Positions 7,812-17,554 of a stretch of 64,000 bases of DNA are shown here, one piece after another. The stretch spans positions 434,001 through 498,000 of the forward strand of contig NZ_CP019687.1 of assembly GCF_002003265.1 (NCBI RefSeq), in the 5' to 3' direction. The position numbers and the translations under genes were made by a program. Below the pieces are notes generated by a model. That model did no database searches. It was given only the letters and a program-made list of their open reading frames with translations, and had not been told where the DNA came from. Origin of the DNA: Paenibacillus larvae subsp. larvae (GTDB lineage: Bacteria > Bacillota > Bacilli > Paenibacillales > NBRC-103111). Numbering within the stretch: position 1 is the stretch's first letter; each line of letters begins with the position of its first letter.

Positions 7812-8626
7812 GTCAGTCTGGATACCAAAGCCAAGGCTACCAAGCTAAATTTCAACCAACTGGTAATGTTCAGTCGGCATATGGGAATCTCCCAAGCCAA
7901 CAATCGTACCACACGGCTAATTACCGTGGAAACCAGCCTGGACATGACAATTCTCTGCGCTCCGATTCGCAAAGCCCGGCTCAAAGCTATAGTGCTCAAG
8001 GGATTAGCAGCAGCGTAGGAAGCCAAAACTATGGTGCACAAGGCATCAGCAGCAGCTTCGGAGGCCAAAGCTATGGTATGGGCACTGGCTATGGCCAAAG
8101 TCAAAGCTACCAAAGTTTCCAAAGTCCGCAGTCTTACCATGCTGCGAACTACCGCGGTAACCAGCCCGGACATGACAACTCTCTGCGTTCCGATTCGCAA
8201 AGCCCGGCTCAAAGCTATAGTGCCCAAGGGATTAGCAGCAGCGTGGGAGGTCAAAGCTATGGTGCACAAGGCATCAGCAGCGTGGGAAGTCAAAGCTACA
8301 GTACCCAAGGCATCAGCAGCAGCGTGGGAAGCCAAAGCTACGGTACCCAAGGTATCAGCAGCAGCGTAGGAAGCCAAAACTATGGTGCACAAGGTATCAG
8401 CAGCTTCGGAGGCCAAAGCTATGGTATGGGCACTGGCTATGGCCAAAGCCAAAGCTACCAAAGTTTCCAAAGTCCGCAGTCTTACCATGCTGCGAACTAC
8501 CGCGGTAACCAGCCCGGACATGACAACTCTCTGCGCTCCGATTCCCAATCCCCTACGCAAAGCAGTCAACTGTCTGCTGGAAGTTATGGCCAAAACCTTT
8601 CCAGCAGCTATACTAGCCAATTCTAA
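7784..8626 (+). CDS. Gln/Ser/Gly/Tyr-rich tandem-repeat protein, function unknown
   Basis: A 280-residue low-complexity protein preceded by AAGGAGG. It has three near-identical 25-residue units (residues about 41-65, 117-141 and 233-257) with the core ANYRGNQPGHDNSLRSDSQS, separated by seven copies of a shorter unit, A/T-QGISS-(S)-(V/F)G-x-Q-x-Y. Two blocks of about 170 bp (from 8032 and 8382) are almost identical at the DNA level, so the gene can change length by recombination. There is no signal peptide and no membrane segment. Composition resembles spore-surface or other self-assembling proteins, but I do not recognise the family and the coat idea is inference. A long ORF on the opposite strand is a by-product of the repeats. 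Confidence 0.8.
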   Translation: MHNQFKANVGQSGYQSQGYQAKFQPTGNVQSAYGNLPSQQSYHTANYRGNQPGHDNSLRSDSQSPAQSYSAQGISSSVGSQNYGAQGISSSFGGQSYGMGTGYGQSQSYQSFQSPQSYHAANYRGNQPGHDNSLRSDSQSPAQSYSAQGISSSVGGQSYGAQGISSVGSQSYSTQGISSSVGSQSYGTQGISSSVGSQNYGAQGISSFGGQSYGMGTGYGQSQSYQSFQSPQSYHAANYRGNQPGHDNSLRSDSQSPTQSSQLSAGSYGQNLSSSYTSQF

Positions 8627-8640
8627 TAAGCGTAGAATAA

Positions 8641-8676
8641 AAACAAGCGGGTTTTTACAGCCTGCTTGTTTTTTGA
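8641..8676 (+). terminator. Rho-independent terminator
   Basis: AAACAAGC-GG pairs with CC-GCTTGTTT around a TTTTTACAG loop, followed by TTTTTT. It closes the repeat-protein gene. Confidence 0.88.
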
Positions 8677-8731
8677 TTTTGACAAATATCCCTTATGCCT
8701 ATACGATTTGATATAAAGAGGGGGATGGAAG

Positions 8732-10623
8732 ATGAACTGGATGCGGAGTCTGCAGCAGTTAGGGCGTTCTTTAATGCTGCCAACTATTACTCTTCCTATT
8801 GCAGCTGTTTTGCTGCGTTTAGCTGATCTTCCCTGGGGTTATCTGCATGCTGAATCCGTTGGAATTACTTTGCAGATAGCAGGAGAATCCATTTTTTCCT
8901 TTTTGCCGCTTATTTTTGCCGTAGGGGTAACGCTGGGACTTACCGGAAACTCAAGCATTTCCGCTATGTCGGCTTTGTTCAGCTACTATATGTTCATGCT
9001 GGTTACCCAAAACAGTTTAGGCAGCGGATTTCAATTAGGTATTTCCGGTGGGATCCTTATTGGTATTTTGACGGCAATTACTTTTCACAAGTGTAAGAAT
9101 GTCAAGCTCCCGGAATACATACAATTCTTTGGTGGTTCCCGTATGGTACCACTGTTTACAGGGATGGGAACGCTGATTTTATCATACGTAATGATTTATT
9201 TAGGCCCCATTCTGGTACAGGGTATGCATAAACTCACCGGATTTTTACTTGATCTCGGCGGATTCGGTACATTTCTTTACGGAATTGCTCACCGACTGCT
9301 AGTGCCTTCCGGACTCCATCATATTCTCAACAACTTTTTCTGGTTTCAGCTTGGGGGCTATGAGCAGTCAAACGGAACAATAGTTTATGGGGATTTGCCC
9401 CGTTTTTTTGCGGGGGATCCATCGGCGGGAATCTATATGGCGGGGTTATATCCGGTCATGATGTTTGCTCTCCCGGCCATTGCTTTTGCTATTATTCAAG
9501 AAGCCCGTGAAGACTTAAAACCCAACATACAAAAAACATTTATGGTTGCCGCTTTGGCCTCTCTTTTGACAGGAGTTACCGAACCCATTGAATTTGCTTT
9601 TCTGTTCGTGGCCCCTTATTTATTCGTCATTCATGCTGTTCTCTCCGGAACAGTTATGTGGCTTGCCTATGCGCTGGACATTCATCACGGGTTTTCTTTC
9701 TCAGCAGGAGCTATTGATTTTCTGATCAACCTGCATTTGTCTCATAATGGTTGGATGCTTATTCCGATCGGGCTCTGCTATGGCCTCCTTTATTATATCC
9801 TGTTCCGCCAGGTCATCCGCAGATACCAGATTCCGACTCCCGGCAGGGAAGAAGGATCTTCACTGGAGGAGTGGGCTGGAGATATCCCGTCAAGAGCCCC
9901 GCTAATTTTGCAGGCTCTCGGGGTAAGGAAAACATCAAACAGTTGGAGGCTTGCATTACCCGCCTTAGGTTAACCCTTAAAAATGACCGGTTAATGGATA
10001 TTGCGGCTCTCAGACATTTGGGTGCAGCCGGGGTTATCCGTCTGGGCGGCGGGAATGTTCAGGTTGTGTTTGGCACATACTCCGAACTTATCCGGGAAGA
10101 AATTATGAAAACTTTGAAACGGGATATTCATCTGGTTACCTTCTGTGCTCCGGTTCAAGGCAGAATGATCCCACTTGAGGAAGTGCCGGATCAAACTTTC
10201 TCGAGCAAATTAGTAGGAAACGGGGCAGCTTTTTTGCCGGAGCGCGGAGAACTGGTATCTCCTGTAGAGGGTCAGGTGATGCATATTTATCCGTCTATGC
10301 ACGCTCTGGGCATTTTAACAAAAGAAGGTTTGGAAGTGCTTTTGCATATTGGAATTGATACATCTCATTTATCCGAACATTTGTTTACCGCTTGTGTGGA
10401 AGCGGGGGATCAGGTCGTACCCGGACAGTTGCTCATCAAATTTAACTACAACAAGGTGAAGAAAATGAGTAAGTCTTTGGCAACGCCCATGGTCATAACC
10501 AACTCAAAGAAAGTGAGATCCTTCAGTTATGCACCGTTTAAATCTGTAAAAAAGGGCCAGGCATCAGTTATGTCGGTTATCTTAAAACCCAATGAGTCAG
10601 CGGAGGAGAGTTCAAATGATTAA
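8732..10623 (+). pseudogene. nagE: N-acetylglucosamine-type PTS permease EIICBA, frameshifted before EIIB
   Basis: Imports and phosphorylates an amino sugar. The EIIC part (residues about 1-370) is membranous and carries LPEYIQFFGG, LVPSGLHHILNNFFWFQ and the canonical TGVTEPIEF motif, all close to NagE. The frame from 8732 ends at 9973. EIIB (phospho-Cys in EACITRLR) and EIIA (active-site region HALGI and VLLHIGIDT) follow in another frame up to 10623. Adding one G to the G4 run at 9920-9923 restores LILQALGGKENIKQ and a fused protein of about 630 residues. As given, the permease would lack its phosphorylation domains. It overlaps ptsI. Confidence 0.88.
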
Positions 10624-12319
10624 AGGATTGGGAGTATCGGCAGGCATTGCGATGGGGGAGGCTTATGTTATTCCTTCCTGGGAATGGGAACTTCCTGATG
10701 AAATGGCGGATGTAAATGATCTGGCCTTTGAATTTGAACGTTTATATGAAGGGATCCGTTCATCCAAAAACGAGCTGGAACTGATCAAGCAGAAAATTAA
10801 GGAGGCTCTGGGCAAAGATGAAGCTTTTATCTTTGACGCCCATCTGGCTATCTTGGAAGACCCGGCCTTTATGAATGAGATTCAAACTATAATTGCAAGG
10901 CAATCTAAAGCGGCAGAGGTGGCTGTCAAGGAAGTCATTGATAAATTTGTGGATTCTTTCAGCGAATTGGATGACGAATATATGAAAGAAAGGGCAATGG
11001 ACATCAAGGATGTAGGAAATCGGCTGCTTAAGCATTTATTGGGAGATTATGAAGAAAAAAATCATGTCCCTGAGGAACCTTATATTTTAGTGGCCAAGGA
11101 ATTGACCCCTTCCCAGCTTACCAATCTGGACCCGGACAAAGTGCTCGGCATCGTTACTATGCTCGGAGGCGCAACTTCTCACTCGGCCATCTTAAGCAGG
11201 GCCTTGTCCATTCCATTTGTTATGGGGCTGGAAGGTAAGCTGCTCCGGCCCATTCAACAAGGTGATTTTCTTATCATTGACGGAGAACAGGGAGAATTGT
11301 ACATTGATCCAGATGAATCGATCAAACAGCAGTACAGAGAACGCAAGGCACGCTTTCTGGCTTACCAGGAAAAACTTCAGGAAATTGCCCATGTTTCTTC
11401 CGTGACGAGAGATGGTTTGTATGTGAAGTTAGAAGCTAATATCAATGCGGTGAACGAAATAGACCAGGCCATTCAAAATGGTGCCTATGGAGTCGGGCTG
11501 TTCCGGACAGAGTTCCTATATATGGACCGCCAGTCACTGCCAACTGAAGAAGAACAGTTTGAAGTATACAAAGAAGCAGCTGGAAAATTAGGAGAGAAGC
11601 CTCTTGTAATACGTACACTGGATATTGGAGGAGATAAGCAGCTTAGTTATTTGCCTCTTGCAGTAGAAGATAATCCTTTTCTTGGCTATCGAGCTATTCG
11701 CGTGTCCCTTGATCGCAAAGAGCTCTTTAAAACTCAACTCAGAGCTATTTTAAGAGCGGGAAATTATGGAAAGATCAAATTAATGTACCCCATGATTTCA
11801 TCCATTGATGAGGTTTTAAAGGCCAATGCCCTTTTAGAAGAGGCTAAAGAGGAATTGCGGAAGAGGAGTTTGGATTTTTGTACTGATCTTGAAGTGGGAG
11901 TAACGATTGAGGTACCCGGTGCAGCTCTAATTGCTGACCTGCTTGTTCAAGAAGTTGATTTTCTCAGTATCGGTACCAATGATTTGACCCAGTATATTTT
12001 GGCTGTGGACAGAATGAATGAGCATGTGGCACACTTGTATGATCCGTTTCACCCAGCAGTGATCAGACTCCTGAAATATACAGTTGACACAGCTAAAGCG
12101 GCGGGTATTCCCATTGCGGTTTGCGGCGAGCTTGCCGGAGACATACGCTATTTGCCGCTTTGGATCGGGATGGGAATAGATGAGATGAGCATTTCGGTGA
12201 GGAATATGTTAAATGTGAAAAATCATTTGTTGTCCAGCAGCTATCAAGAGTGCAAGGAATTGCTGGCCAAGGTGCTCAAGCTCCGAACAAGTTCCGAGAT
12301 TCAGGAAGTGCTCAGGTAG
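10616..12319 (+). CDS. ptsI: PTS enzyme I (phosphoenolpyruvate-protein phosphotransferase)
   Basis: Transfers phosphate from phosphoenolpyruvate to HPr in the cytoplasm. The 567-residue protein carries the phospho-His in GGATSHSAILSRAL, the PEP-binding segments GLFRTEFLYM and RTLDIGGDKQL, the IGTNDLTQYILAVDR block and the catalytic Cys in AVCGELAGD. ATG 10616 overlaps the end of nagE and has GGAGGAGAG just upstream; the in-frame ATG 10592 is less likely. No ptsH gene lies beside it, unlike the common ptsHI order, so HPr must come from elsewhere. Confidence 0.95.
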   Translation: MIKGLGVSAGIAMGEAYVIPSWEWELPDEMADVNDLAFEFERLYEGIRSSKNELELIKQKIKEALGKDEAFIFDAHLAILEDPAFMNEIQTIIARQSKAAEVAVKEVIDKFVDSFSELDDEYMKERAMDIKDVGNRLLKHLLGDYEEKNHVPEEPYILVAKELTPSQLTNLDPDKVLGIVTMLGGATSHSAILSRALSIPFVMGLEGKLLRPIQQGDFLIIDGEQGELYIDPDESIKQQYRERKARFLAYQEKLQEIAHVSSVTRDGLYVKLEANINAVNEIDQAIQNGAYGVGLFRTEFLYMDRQSLPTEEEQFEVYKEAAGKLGEKPLVIRTLDIGGDKQLSYLPLAVEDNPFLGYRAIRVSLDRKELFKTQLRAILRAGNYGKIKLMYPMISSIDEVLKANALLEEAKEELRKRSLDFCTDLEVGVTIEVPGAALIADLLVQEVDFLSIGTNDLTQYILAVDRMNEHVAHLYDPFHPAVIRLLKYTVDTAKAAGIPIAVCGELAGDIRYLPLWIGMGIDEMSISVRNMLNVKNHLLSSSYQECKELLAKVLKLRTSSEIQEVLR

Positions 12320-12362
12320 GACCCGGCCCCAAAATCGGAGGTTATAAAAAGGAGGAATCAAA

Positions 12363-12895
12363 ATGGTATTGGAAGGAAGCAAGATTGCAGCTTTTGTTGA
12401 CCATGATTTTGAAGACCTGGAACTTTGGTATCCGGTATTGAGACTGCGGGAAGCAGGAGCGGAAGTTCATCTGGCAGGACCGGAATCCCATAGCGTCTAC
12501 GTTGGGAAATACGGAGTTCCCATTACATCAGATTTTTCATTTGAACAGATAAAAGCGGATGAGTACGAAGGTTTATATGTACCGGGGGGTGGGCTCCGGA
12601 CAAACTGAGGCGCGATCCGCACGTACTCCGGTTGACCAGAGAGTTTCACGAGTCAGGAAAACCCATTGCCCAAATATGTCATGCAGGTTGGGTACTTATT
12701 TCCGCTAAAATTGTTGAAGGGTACACGATGACCTCTACTCCAGGAATAAAAGATGACTTGGAAAATGCGGGAGCTACTTGGGTAGACAAGGAAGTTGTTG
12801 TCGACCGGAATATTATATCTGGACGCCGGCCACCGGATTTACCTGCTTTTACAAAAGCCTTTGTGGATGCATTGGAGGTATTCAGACAGTCTTGA
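12363..12895 (+). pseudogene. DJ-1/PfpI family protein, frameshifted
   Basis: The N-terminal half (KIAAFVDHDFEDLELWYPV, then GLYVPGG) reads from ATG 12363 but stops at 12606-12608. The second half, with the nucleophile Cys in AQICHAGWVLISA and TSTPGIKDDLENAGA, follows in another frame to 12895. One extra G in the G6 run at 12584-12589 gives GLYVPGGWAPDKLRRDP and a normal product of about 177 residues of the stress-response protease/deglycase family. RBS AAGGAGG-like (AAAAGGAGG) precedes the start. Confidence 0.87.
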
Positions 12896-13033
12896 TCATG
12901 TGAAAAAGATCATTGAAATTACCTTATGGCAATAAATACTACCCTTTGTGCGGCAGGAAAAGCTGTCTGCCCGGCCGAATATCTGTTAGTATAAAGACAT
13001 GTTACAGGGTTCGAATCAAAGGAGAGGGTCCTG

Positions 13034-13444
13034 ATGGAGAAAGAATGCACCTGCGGTCGGATTATGACCATCAATATGCGTACTGTCGTTTACCAAAGCC
13101 ATATCTATATCGAGAATGTTCCTGTCTTTTTATGTGAAAGCTGTGATAACAGTGAAGTATATAGTCCTGTTAGGCCTGAGCTTAAGCATGTTCTTCAAGA
13201 TTTAAAGGAGTCTTCTGAAAAGAAGCGCATCTGTTTTGAGGACGTTTCAGAAATTGCCCATGTCCTTTTAAAATTGCATAAAACCAGAAGGGATCTTGAT
13301 TCGTCTTTGGAAATTATGGAAGAAAGGGTTAACGAACTTTTGGACATTTATTTGCTGGCCCGTTCTTTAAACGATGTAAACTGGGTCAATGAAATCCGCG
13401 GAAAACTGCTGCAAATCAGCCGACAAATGATGACAGCAAGCTAA
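13034..13444 (+). CDS. Putative zinc-finger protein of unknown function (YgiT/MqsA-like finger)
   Basis: A 136-residue protein with one CxC and one CxxC pair (CTCG near the N-terminus, CESC about 28 residues later) that would bind one zinc, followed by a helical region rich in Lys, Glu and Leu. The finger resembles those of the YgiT/MqsA type, but there is no recognisable helix-turn-helix or partner toxin gene. RBS GGAGAGGG is present. It ends at a strong terminator before ccpA. Function unknown. Confidence 0.65.
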   Translation: MEKECTCGRIMTINMRTVVYQSHIYIENVPVFLCESCDNSEVYSPVRPELKHVLQDLKESSEKKRICFEDVSEIAHVLLKLHKTRRDLDSSLEIMEERVNELLDIYLLARSLNDVNWVNEIRGKLLQISRQMMTAS

Positions 13445-13468
13445 GGGTATGAAATTTGGAGATTTGGT

Positions 13469-13517
13469 AAACCTGAGGGAGAATCAACGGAGAAGGTTGG
13501 TTTTCTTTCAGGTTTTT
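13469..13517 (+). terminator. Rho-independent terminator
   Basis: AAACCTGA pairs with TCAGGTTT, with an extended inner stem (GAATCAAC against GTTGGTTTTC), followed by T5. It separates the zinc-finger gene from ccpA. Confidence 0.85.
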
Positions 13518-13547
13518 GTTACTATAATAGGGTAAAGACCCTTTACA

Positions 13548-13576
13548 TTGCGAAAAGTAAAAGAATGTCGTATTAT
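13548..13576 (+). promoter_or_regulatory. Candidate vegetative promoter of ccpA
   Basis: TTGCGA and TATTAT are separated by 17 bases and lie about 55 bases before the GTG start. A short inverted repeat, GTAAAG-acc-CTTTAC, lies directly upstream at 13533-13547 and might be an operator. Confidence 0.45.
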
Positions 13577-13631
13577 ATTGTGTAACAATAAATGTGCCGA
13601 AACCTATTTTGTGATAATTGGAGAGAGTGAC

Positions 13632-14639
13632 GTGACAGTAACTATTTATGACGTAGCAAGAGAAGCTGGTGTTTCCATGGCTACCGTTTCTCGGGTTGTG
13701 AATAACAATCCGAACGTGAAGCCTCAAACCCGAAAAAAAGTATTTGAAGCTATCGAACGTTTAGGCTACCGGCCAAATGCCGTAGCAAGAGGGTTGGCTA
13801 GCAAAAAGACAACAACCGTTGGGGTTGTTATTCCTGATATCTCGAACTCCATCTTTGCTGAAGTGGCTCGGGGAATCGAGGATATTGCGAATATGTATCA
13901 CTATAATATCATCTTAAGCAATGCCGATAAAAAGAAGGAAAAGGAAATCCGGGTTATTAACACTCTACTTGAAAAACAGGTAGACGGGCTGCTTTTTATG
14001 GGTGGAGTAGTGACGGATGACCACATTGGAGCATTCCGTACATCATCGGTACCAGTAGTTTTATGCGGGACCGCTGATGAACAGAAACTGGTTCCTTCCG
14101 TTGATATAGATCATGAGAAAGCGGCTTTTGATGCGGTCAATGTATTGATTGAAAACGGACATCGTAACATTGCCATGATTACTGGATCACTTCAAGATCC
14201 GGCCAACGGTTATGCCCGTTACCATGGGTACAAACGGGCTATGGAATCAGCAGGAATTCTGCTTAGGGAAGAGTTTGTCCGTATCGGAAATTACCGTTAT
14301 GAGTCCGGTATTGAAGCTACTGACTATTTCTTGCAGCTAGAAAAAAGACCAACAGCGATCTTTTCCGCTACGGATGAAATGGCGATTGGAGCCATACATA
14401 AAATCCAGGATTCAGGCCTGAAGGTGCCTGATGATATTTCGGTCATAAGTATTGATAATATCCGGATGGCTTCCATGGTAAGGCCTCAGCTTACAACAGT
14501 AGCCCAACCTATGTATGACATTGGTGCTGTTTCTATGCGCTTGCTTACCAAATTGATGAACAAGGAAATGATGGAACAGACCCAAGTTATTCTTCCACAT
14601 GAAGTAATCTACAGAAATTCAGTGGCTCGGCATTCCTGA
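13632..14639 (+). CDS. ccpA: Catabolite control protein A (LacI family)
   Basis: Global carbon catabolite regulator that binds cre sites when complexed with HPr phosphorylated on serine. The N-terminal helix-turn-helix [20 protein letters not shown] and hinge [14 protein letters not shown] are nearly identical to B. subtilis CcpA as recalled. The effector domain ends with QPTYDIGAV-like [24 protein letters not shown] 13632 is chosen because GGAGAG lies upstream and the protein then starts at the normal position; the open frame reaches further up without homology. 335 residues, full length. Downstream acuA/acsA genes are classical CcpA targets in Bacillus. Confidence 0.95.
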   Translation: MTVTIYDVAREAGVSMATVSRVVNNNPNVKPQTRKKVFEAIERLGYRPNAVARGLASKKTTTVGVVIPDISNSIFAEVARGIEDIANMYHYNIILSNADKKKEKEIRVINTLLEKQVDGLLFMGGVVTDDHIGAFRTSSVPVVLCGTADEQKLVPSVDIDHEKAAFDAVNVLIENGHRNIAMITGSLQDPANGYARYHGYKRAMESAGILLREEFVRIGNYRYESGIEATDYFLQLEKRPTAIFSATDEMAIGAIHKIQDSGLKVPDDISVISIDNIRMASMVRPQLTTVAQPMYDIGAVSMRLLTKLMNKEMMEQTQVILPHEVIYRNSVARHS

Positions 14640-14691
14640 GCCGCTTTTTTTCTCTTCCAAAGAAACTAATTTGAGAGGGGAGGTAAGCGGG

Positions 14692-15384
14692 ATGGAGAAA
14701 ATCGCAGTGATCGGAGCAATGAAAGAAGAAATTGAATTGCTCGTACCGGATATGGAAGTTCAAGGTTCCACCACAATTGCAGGCATTGAATACAGGGAAG
14801 GGTCTCTGTATGGAAAAGCAGTTGTCCTGTGTATGTCCGGTGTGGGGAAGGTAAATGCGGCTGTCTGTACGCAAATTTTAGTTGATCGTTTTCAGGCAGA
14901 TACGGTGATTTTTACAGGTGTAGCAGGTGCATTAGATCCGGAACTGACTATTGGTGACATTGTTATTTCTTCGGACTGTATTCAGCATGACATGGATGTG
15001 ACAGCCCTGGGCTTTGAAAGGGGAGTAATCCCTTATGCGGAGACATCGGTATTTAAGGCCGATTCGAATTTGATAGAACTGGCGAGGTTTGCAAGTAAAA
15101 ATTTTGAAGGCCGGACGAAAGTAGGCAGGATCCTGTCTGGAGACCAATTCGTAGCAATCCGGGAAATGGTTGGGGATTTGCATAAATCTTTACAGGGAAC
15201 ATGCACGGAAATGGAAGGGGCTGCGGTGGCACAAGTTTGCCATATGAACGGAATTCCTTTTGTTATCATTCGTTCCATGTCGGATCAGGCGGATGGGAAG
15301 GCGCATGTGAATTTCGCCGAATTTACAGTAAAAGCGTCTGAACACTCCTACCAAATCGTAAAACGAATGCTTACGCATATGTAA
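14692..15384 (+). CDS. mtnN: 5'-methylthioadenosine/S-adenosylhomocysteine nucleosidase
   Basis: Hydrolyses methylthioadenosine and adenosylhomocysteine to adenine and the thio-ribose product for methionine salvage and quorum-signal precursor formation. The 230-residue protein has GAMKEEIELL with the conserved Glu, GVAGALDPELTIGD, the substrate loop CTEMEGAAVAQVC and the catalytic Asp in SMSDQADG. ATG 14692 follows GGGGAGG. It ends at a bidirectional terminator facing acuC. Confidence 0.94.
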   Translation: MEKIAVIGAMKEEIELLVPDMEVQGSTTIAGIEYREGSLYGKAVVLCMSGVGKVNAAVCTQILVDRFQADTVIFTGVAGALDPELTIGDIVISSDCIQHDMDVTALGFERGVIPYAETSVFKADSNLIELARFASKNFEGRTKVGRILSGDQFVAIREMVGDLHKSLQGTCTEMEGAAVAQVCHMNGIPFVIIRSMSDQADGKAHVNFAEFTVKASEHSYQIVKRMLTHM

Positions 15385-15407
15385 CACGTTTATTTACTTT
15401 ATGGAAA

Positions 15408-15446
15408 TAAGCCCTTAGAGCATTATACGGCTCCAAGGGCTTTATT
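15408..15446. terminator. Bidirectional terminator between mtnN and acuC
   Basis: AAGCCCTTaGAGC pairs with GCTCcAAGGGCTT around an eight-base loop. It lies between two converging genes, with T-rich tails on each side. Confidence 0.75.
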
Positions 15447-15491
15447 GATTCACAACTGTTGGAAGATGTACTAAGAATGATTCGGGATCTA

Positions 15492-16669
15492 TTATTGATG
15501 ATACATAAGGGCAATCTCCAACGTCTGCCGGTTTTTCACCTCAATCGCATCTCTACGGGGAATCGGTTCCCAATTTTCCACAGGATCCAACCAAGTGGTG
15601 GCCAGGGGAAACATACTGTCCTTGCGATGGAACTGCACCCATTTTTCAGGAAGGGGCAGATAAGGATTCCGGGATAGCTTTTCGATCAAAGGATGTTCTG
15701 ACATGACAAGCCATAGGAGGCTCCAGGCCCGGGGAACAACGCGATAATAATCGTACCCCCCTCCGCCGAAAGCGACCCAGCGCCCTCCGCAAAATTCATG
15801 AGCCCATTGATGTATCAGCTCAGGCATACGTTTATAAATTTTCATGGAACAGTACATGTGGGCAAGCGGGTCGAAGGCATGCGCATCACATCCGTGCAAA
15901 GAAACGATGACATCCGGCTTGAACTGCTTCAAGATAGGGGGCATTGCTTTTTCCAGGCAGTAGAGCCAGGACTTGTCTTCCGTATAGGGTTCCAACGGAA
16001 TATTTATGCAAGTGCCGAAAGCCTCCCCTTCACCTCGTTCCGTTACGGATCCGCTCCCGGGAAACAGATACTTGCCTGTTTCATGAATGGAAACGGTACA
16101 TACATTCGGGTCGCTGTAAAAGCTCCACTGTACGCCGTCTCCATGATGGACATCTGTATCCAGATACAAAACTCTGGCCTGGTAATGCTTGCGTATGTAA
16201 GCAATGGCCGCAGAAGCATCGTTATACACGCAAAATCCTGCACCTTTGCTGTCCAGCGCATGATGGAGGCCTCCGCCCAGATGCAGGGCATGATCCGTTT
16301 TGCCTGACATAACCTCTTCTGCCGCGGTTAGAGAGCCGCCAACTACCATCGAAGTTACTTCGTGCATAAATTCAAAAAACGGGGTATCTTCCGTATTCAG
16401 ACCGTATTTTTCCGCCTCGTCCAGCCATGATTGGGCAGGGCAGGCTTTGCTGAGAGCCTTAACGGCTTCAATATAACTCGGGTAGTGAACATAGCGCAAT
16501 TCCTCGTCTGATGCCATTCTTGGGGGATAATGCAGGACGAGGGAATGGCGTTCAACATATCCAATAATTCGACTGTAAGCAGGAGTCTCTTTTGATTAAA
16601 CGGATGATGTTCATGAAAATGGTAGCGGGTCTCATGCTCATTGTAAATAAATACAGGCTTGTTGCTCAT
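15492..16669 (-). pseudogene. acuC: Acetoin utilization deacetylase AcuC, frameshifted
   Basis: Histone-deacetylase-like zinc enzyme; in Bacillus it deacetylates and thereby reactivates acetyl-CoA synthetase. The start (MSNKPVFIYNEHETRYHFHE, ATG complement at 16667-16669) and the catalytic body (LGGGLHHA, LDTDVHHGDGVQ, SLHGCDAHAFDPL, FGGGGYDY) are in different frames. Adding one C (coding strand) to the run at 16522-16526 gives IIPPRMASDEELRYVH and a normal protein of about 392 residues. In this sequence the deacetylase would not be made in full. acuA lies immediately upstream; acuB is absent from the operon. Confidence 0.88.
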
Positions 16670-16700
16670 GAATCTTCTTCCCCCTTGTAGTCCTGATGGA

Positions 16701-17339
16701 CTAATACATAAACCGCTGCTGAAACCGAATATGATCAAACTGTTCTACGGAGGAAAGGGGAACTTTTTTACCAATGCGCACCATTAAACAATTGGCCGGG
16801 TGAGAACAAATTTCGGGATCATCCGTGGCAAACCAGACCATATCTACACTTTTCATCAGATGTTCCATCATGTTGCGGTATTCCCAAACCGTCAGGCCAC
16901 TCTTTTCTAAATCCCAATGCCAGTAATATTCCGTTGAAAATGTTATTACATTTTCCATTTGGCCACCCAGGTAAGCAAGCTGAATCATTTTTTTACCTAA
17001 TCCCATGGAACGATAATCGTCGGCGACTTCTATGGCTCCGAGCTCAATCAGATCTTTCATATTTCCCTGGGACCAACGTTCGATCTCATCCGGATAATGA
17101 AAGGTTGCATACCCTACAATCGTATCATTCGTCCGGGAGATGATGATTCTTCCTTCCGGAAGCCCGGCAATTTCCACCAGGGCTTTATGCTGATCTCCCG
17201 GACGCCGGAATGCATCCAAATCAGAATGCATCTCCAGTTTAAGCAAATGACCGGGACTGACGGGCCCTTCCACTACAATTTCTTTATCTGTACCTGGAGG
17301 AACAAATGATGTGCTGTGATAGATTTTTATATGTTCCAT
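16701..17339 (-). CDS. acuA: Protein acetyltransferase AcuA
   Basis: GNAT-family enzyme that acetylates and inactivates acetyl-CoA synthetase (AcsA) in Bacillus. The 212-residue protein has the acetyl-CoA-binding segment DYRSMGLGKKMIQLA and the family-specific VITFSTEYYWHWDLE. It is divergent from acsA across a 215-base gap and is followed 31 bases later by acuC, as in the B. subtilis acuABC operon but without acuB. Confidence 0.9.
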   Translation of the reverse strand: MEHIKIYHSTSFVPPGTDKEIVVEGPVSPGHLLKLEMHSDLDAFRRPGDQHKALVEIAGLPEGRIIISRTNDTIVGYATFHYPDEIERWSQGNMKDLIELGAIEVADDYRSMGLGKKMIQLAYLGGQMENVITFSTEYYWHWDLEKSGLTVWEYRNMMEHLMKSVDMVWFATDDPEICSHPANCLMVRIGKKVPLSSVEQFDHIRFQQRFMY

Positions 17340-17522
17340 GAGAGCCCAGTCTCCTTATTTGTCATAAAGTTTTCTTTCCTCTCTAATTCACTTATAACAC
17401 AAGTTCTTCCAAATTGAAAAGGAATAGGCAAAGTATTCTGACCATGGTATAATTGAATATGGTATACTTTTAACCAGAGATCTATTAACTTGTAAGGCGG
17501 AGTTACATATGGAAAATTCGAA

Positions 17523-17538
17523 TGAAAGCGTTTTATCA
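17523..17538 (+). promoter_or_regulatory. Possible cre-like site at the acsA start
   Basis: TGAAAGCGTTTTATCA resembles the CcpA operator (TGWAANCGNTNWCA) but has two extra bases in its right half. It overlaps the beginning of acsA, whose Bacillus homologue is controlled by CcpA. Weak evidence. Confidence 0.3.
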
Positions 17539-17554
17539 ATTCGGGGGGGTGCCT

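Noticed and set aside
7685-8620. Long reverse-strand ORF of 311 codons
   Set aside because: It mirrors the tandem-repeat gene on the plus strand; its Ala/Leu/Thr repeats are the antisense of the Gln/Ser repeats, and it has no ribosome binding site.
12995-13020. GGGTTCGAATC, resembling a tRNA T-loop
   Set aside because: The flanking bases do not form a T-stem and no acceptor, D or anticodon arm can be found.
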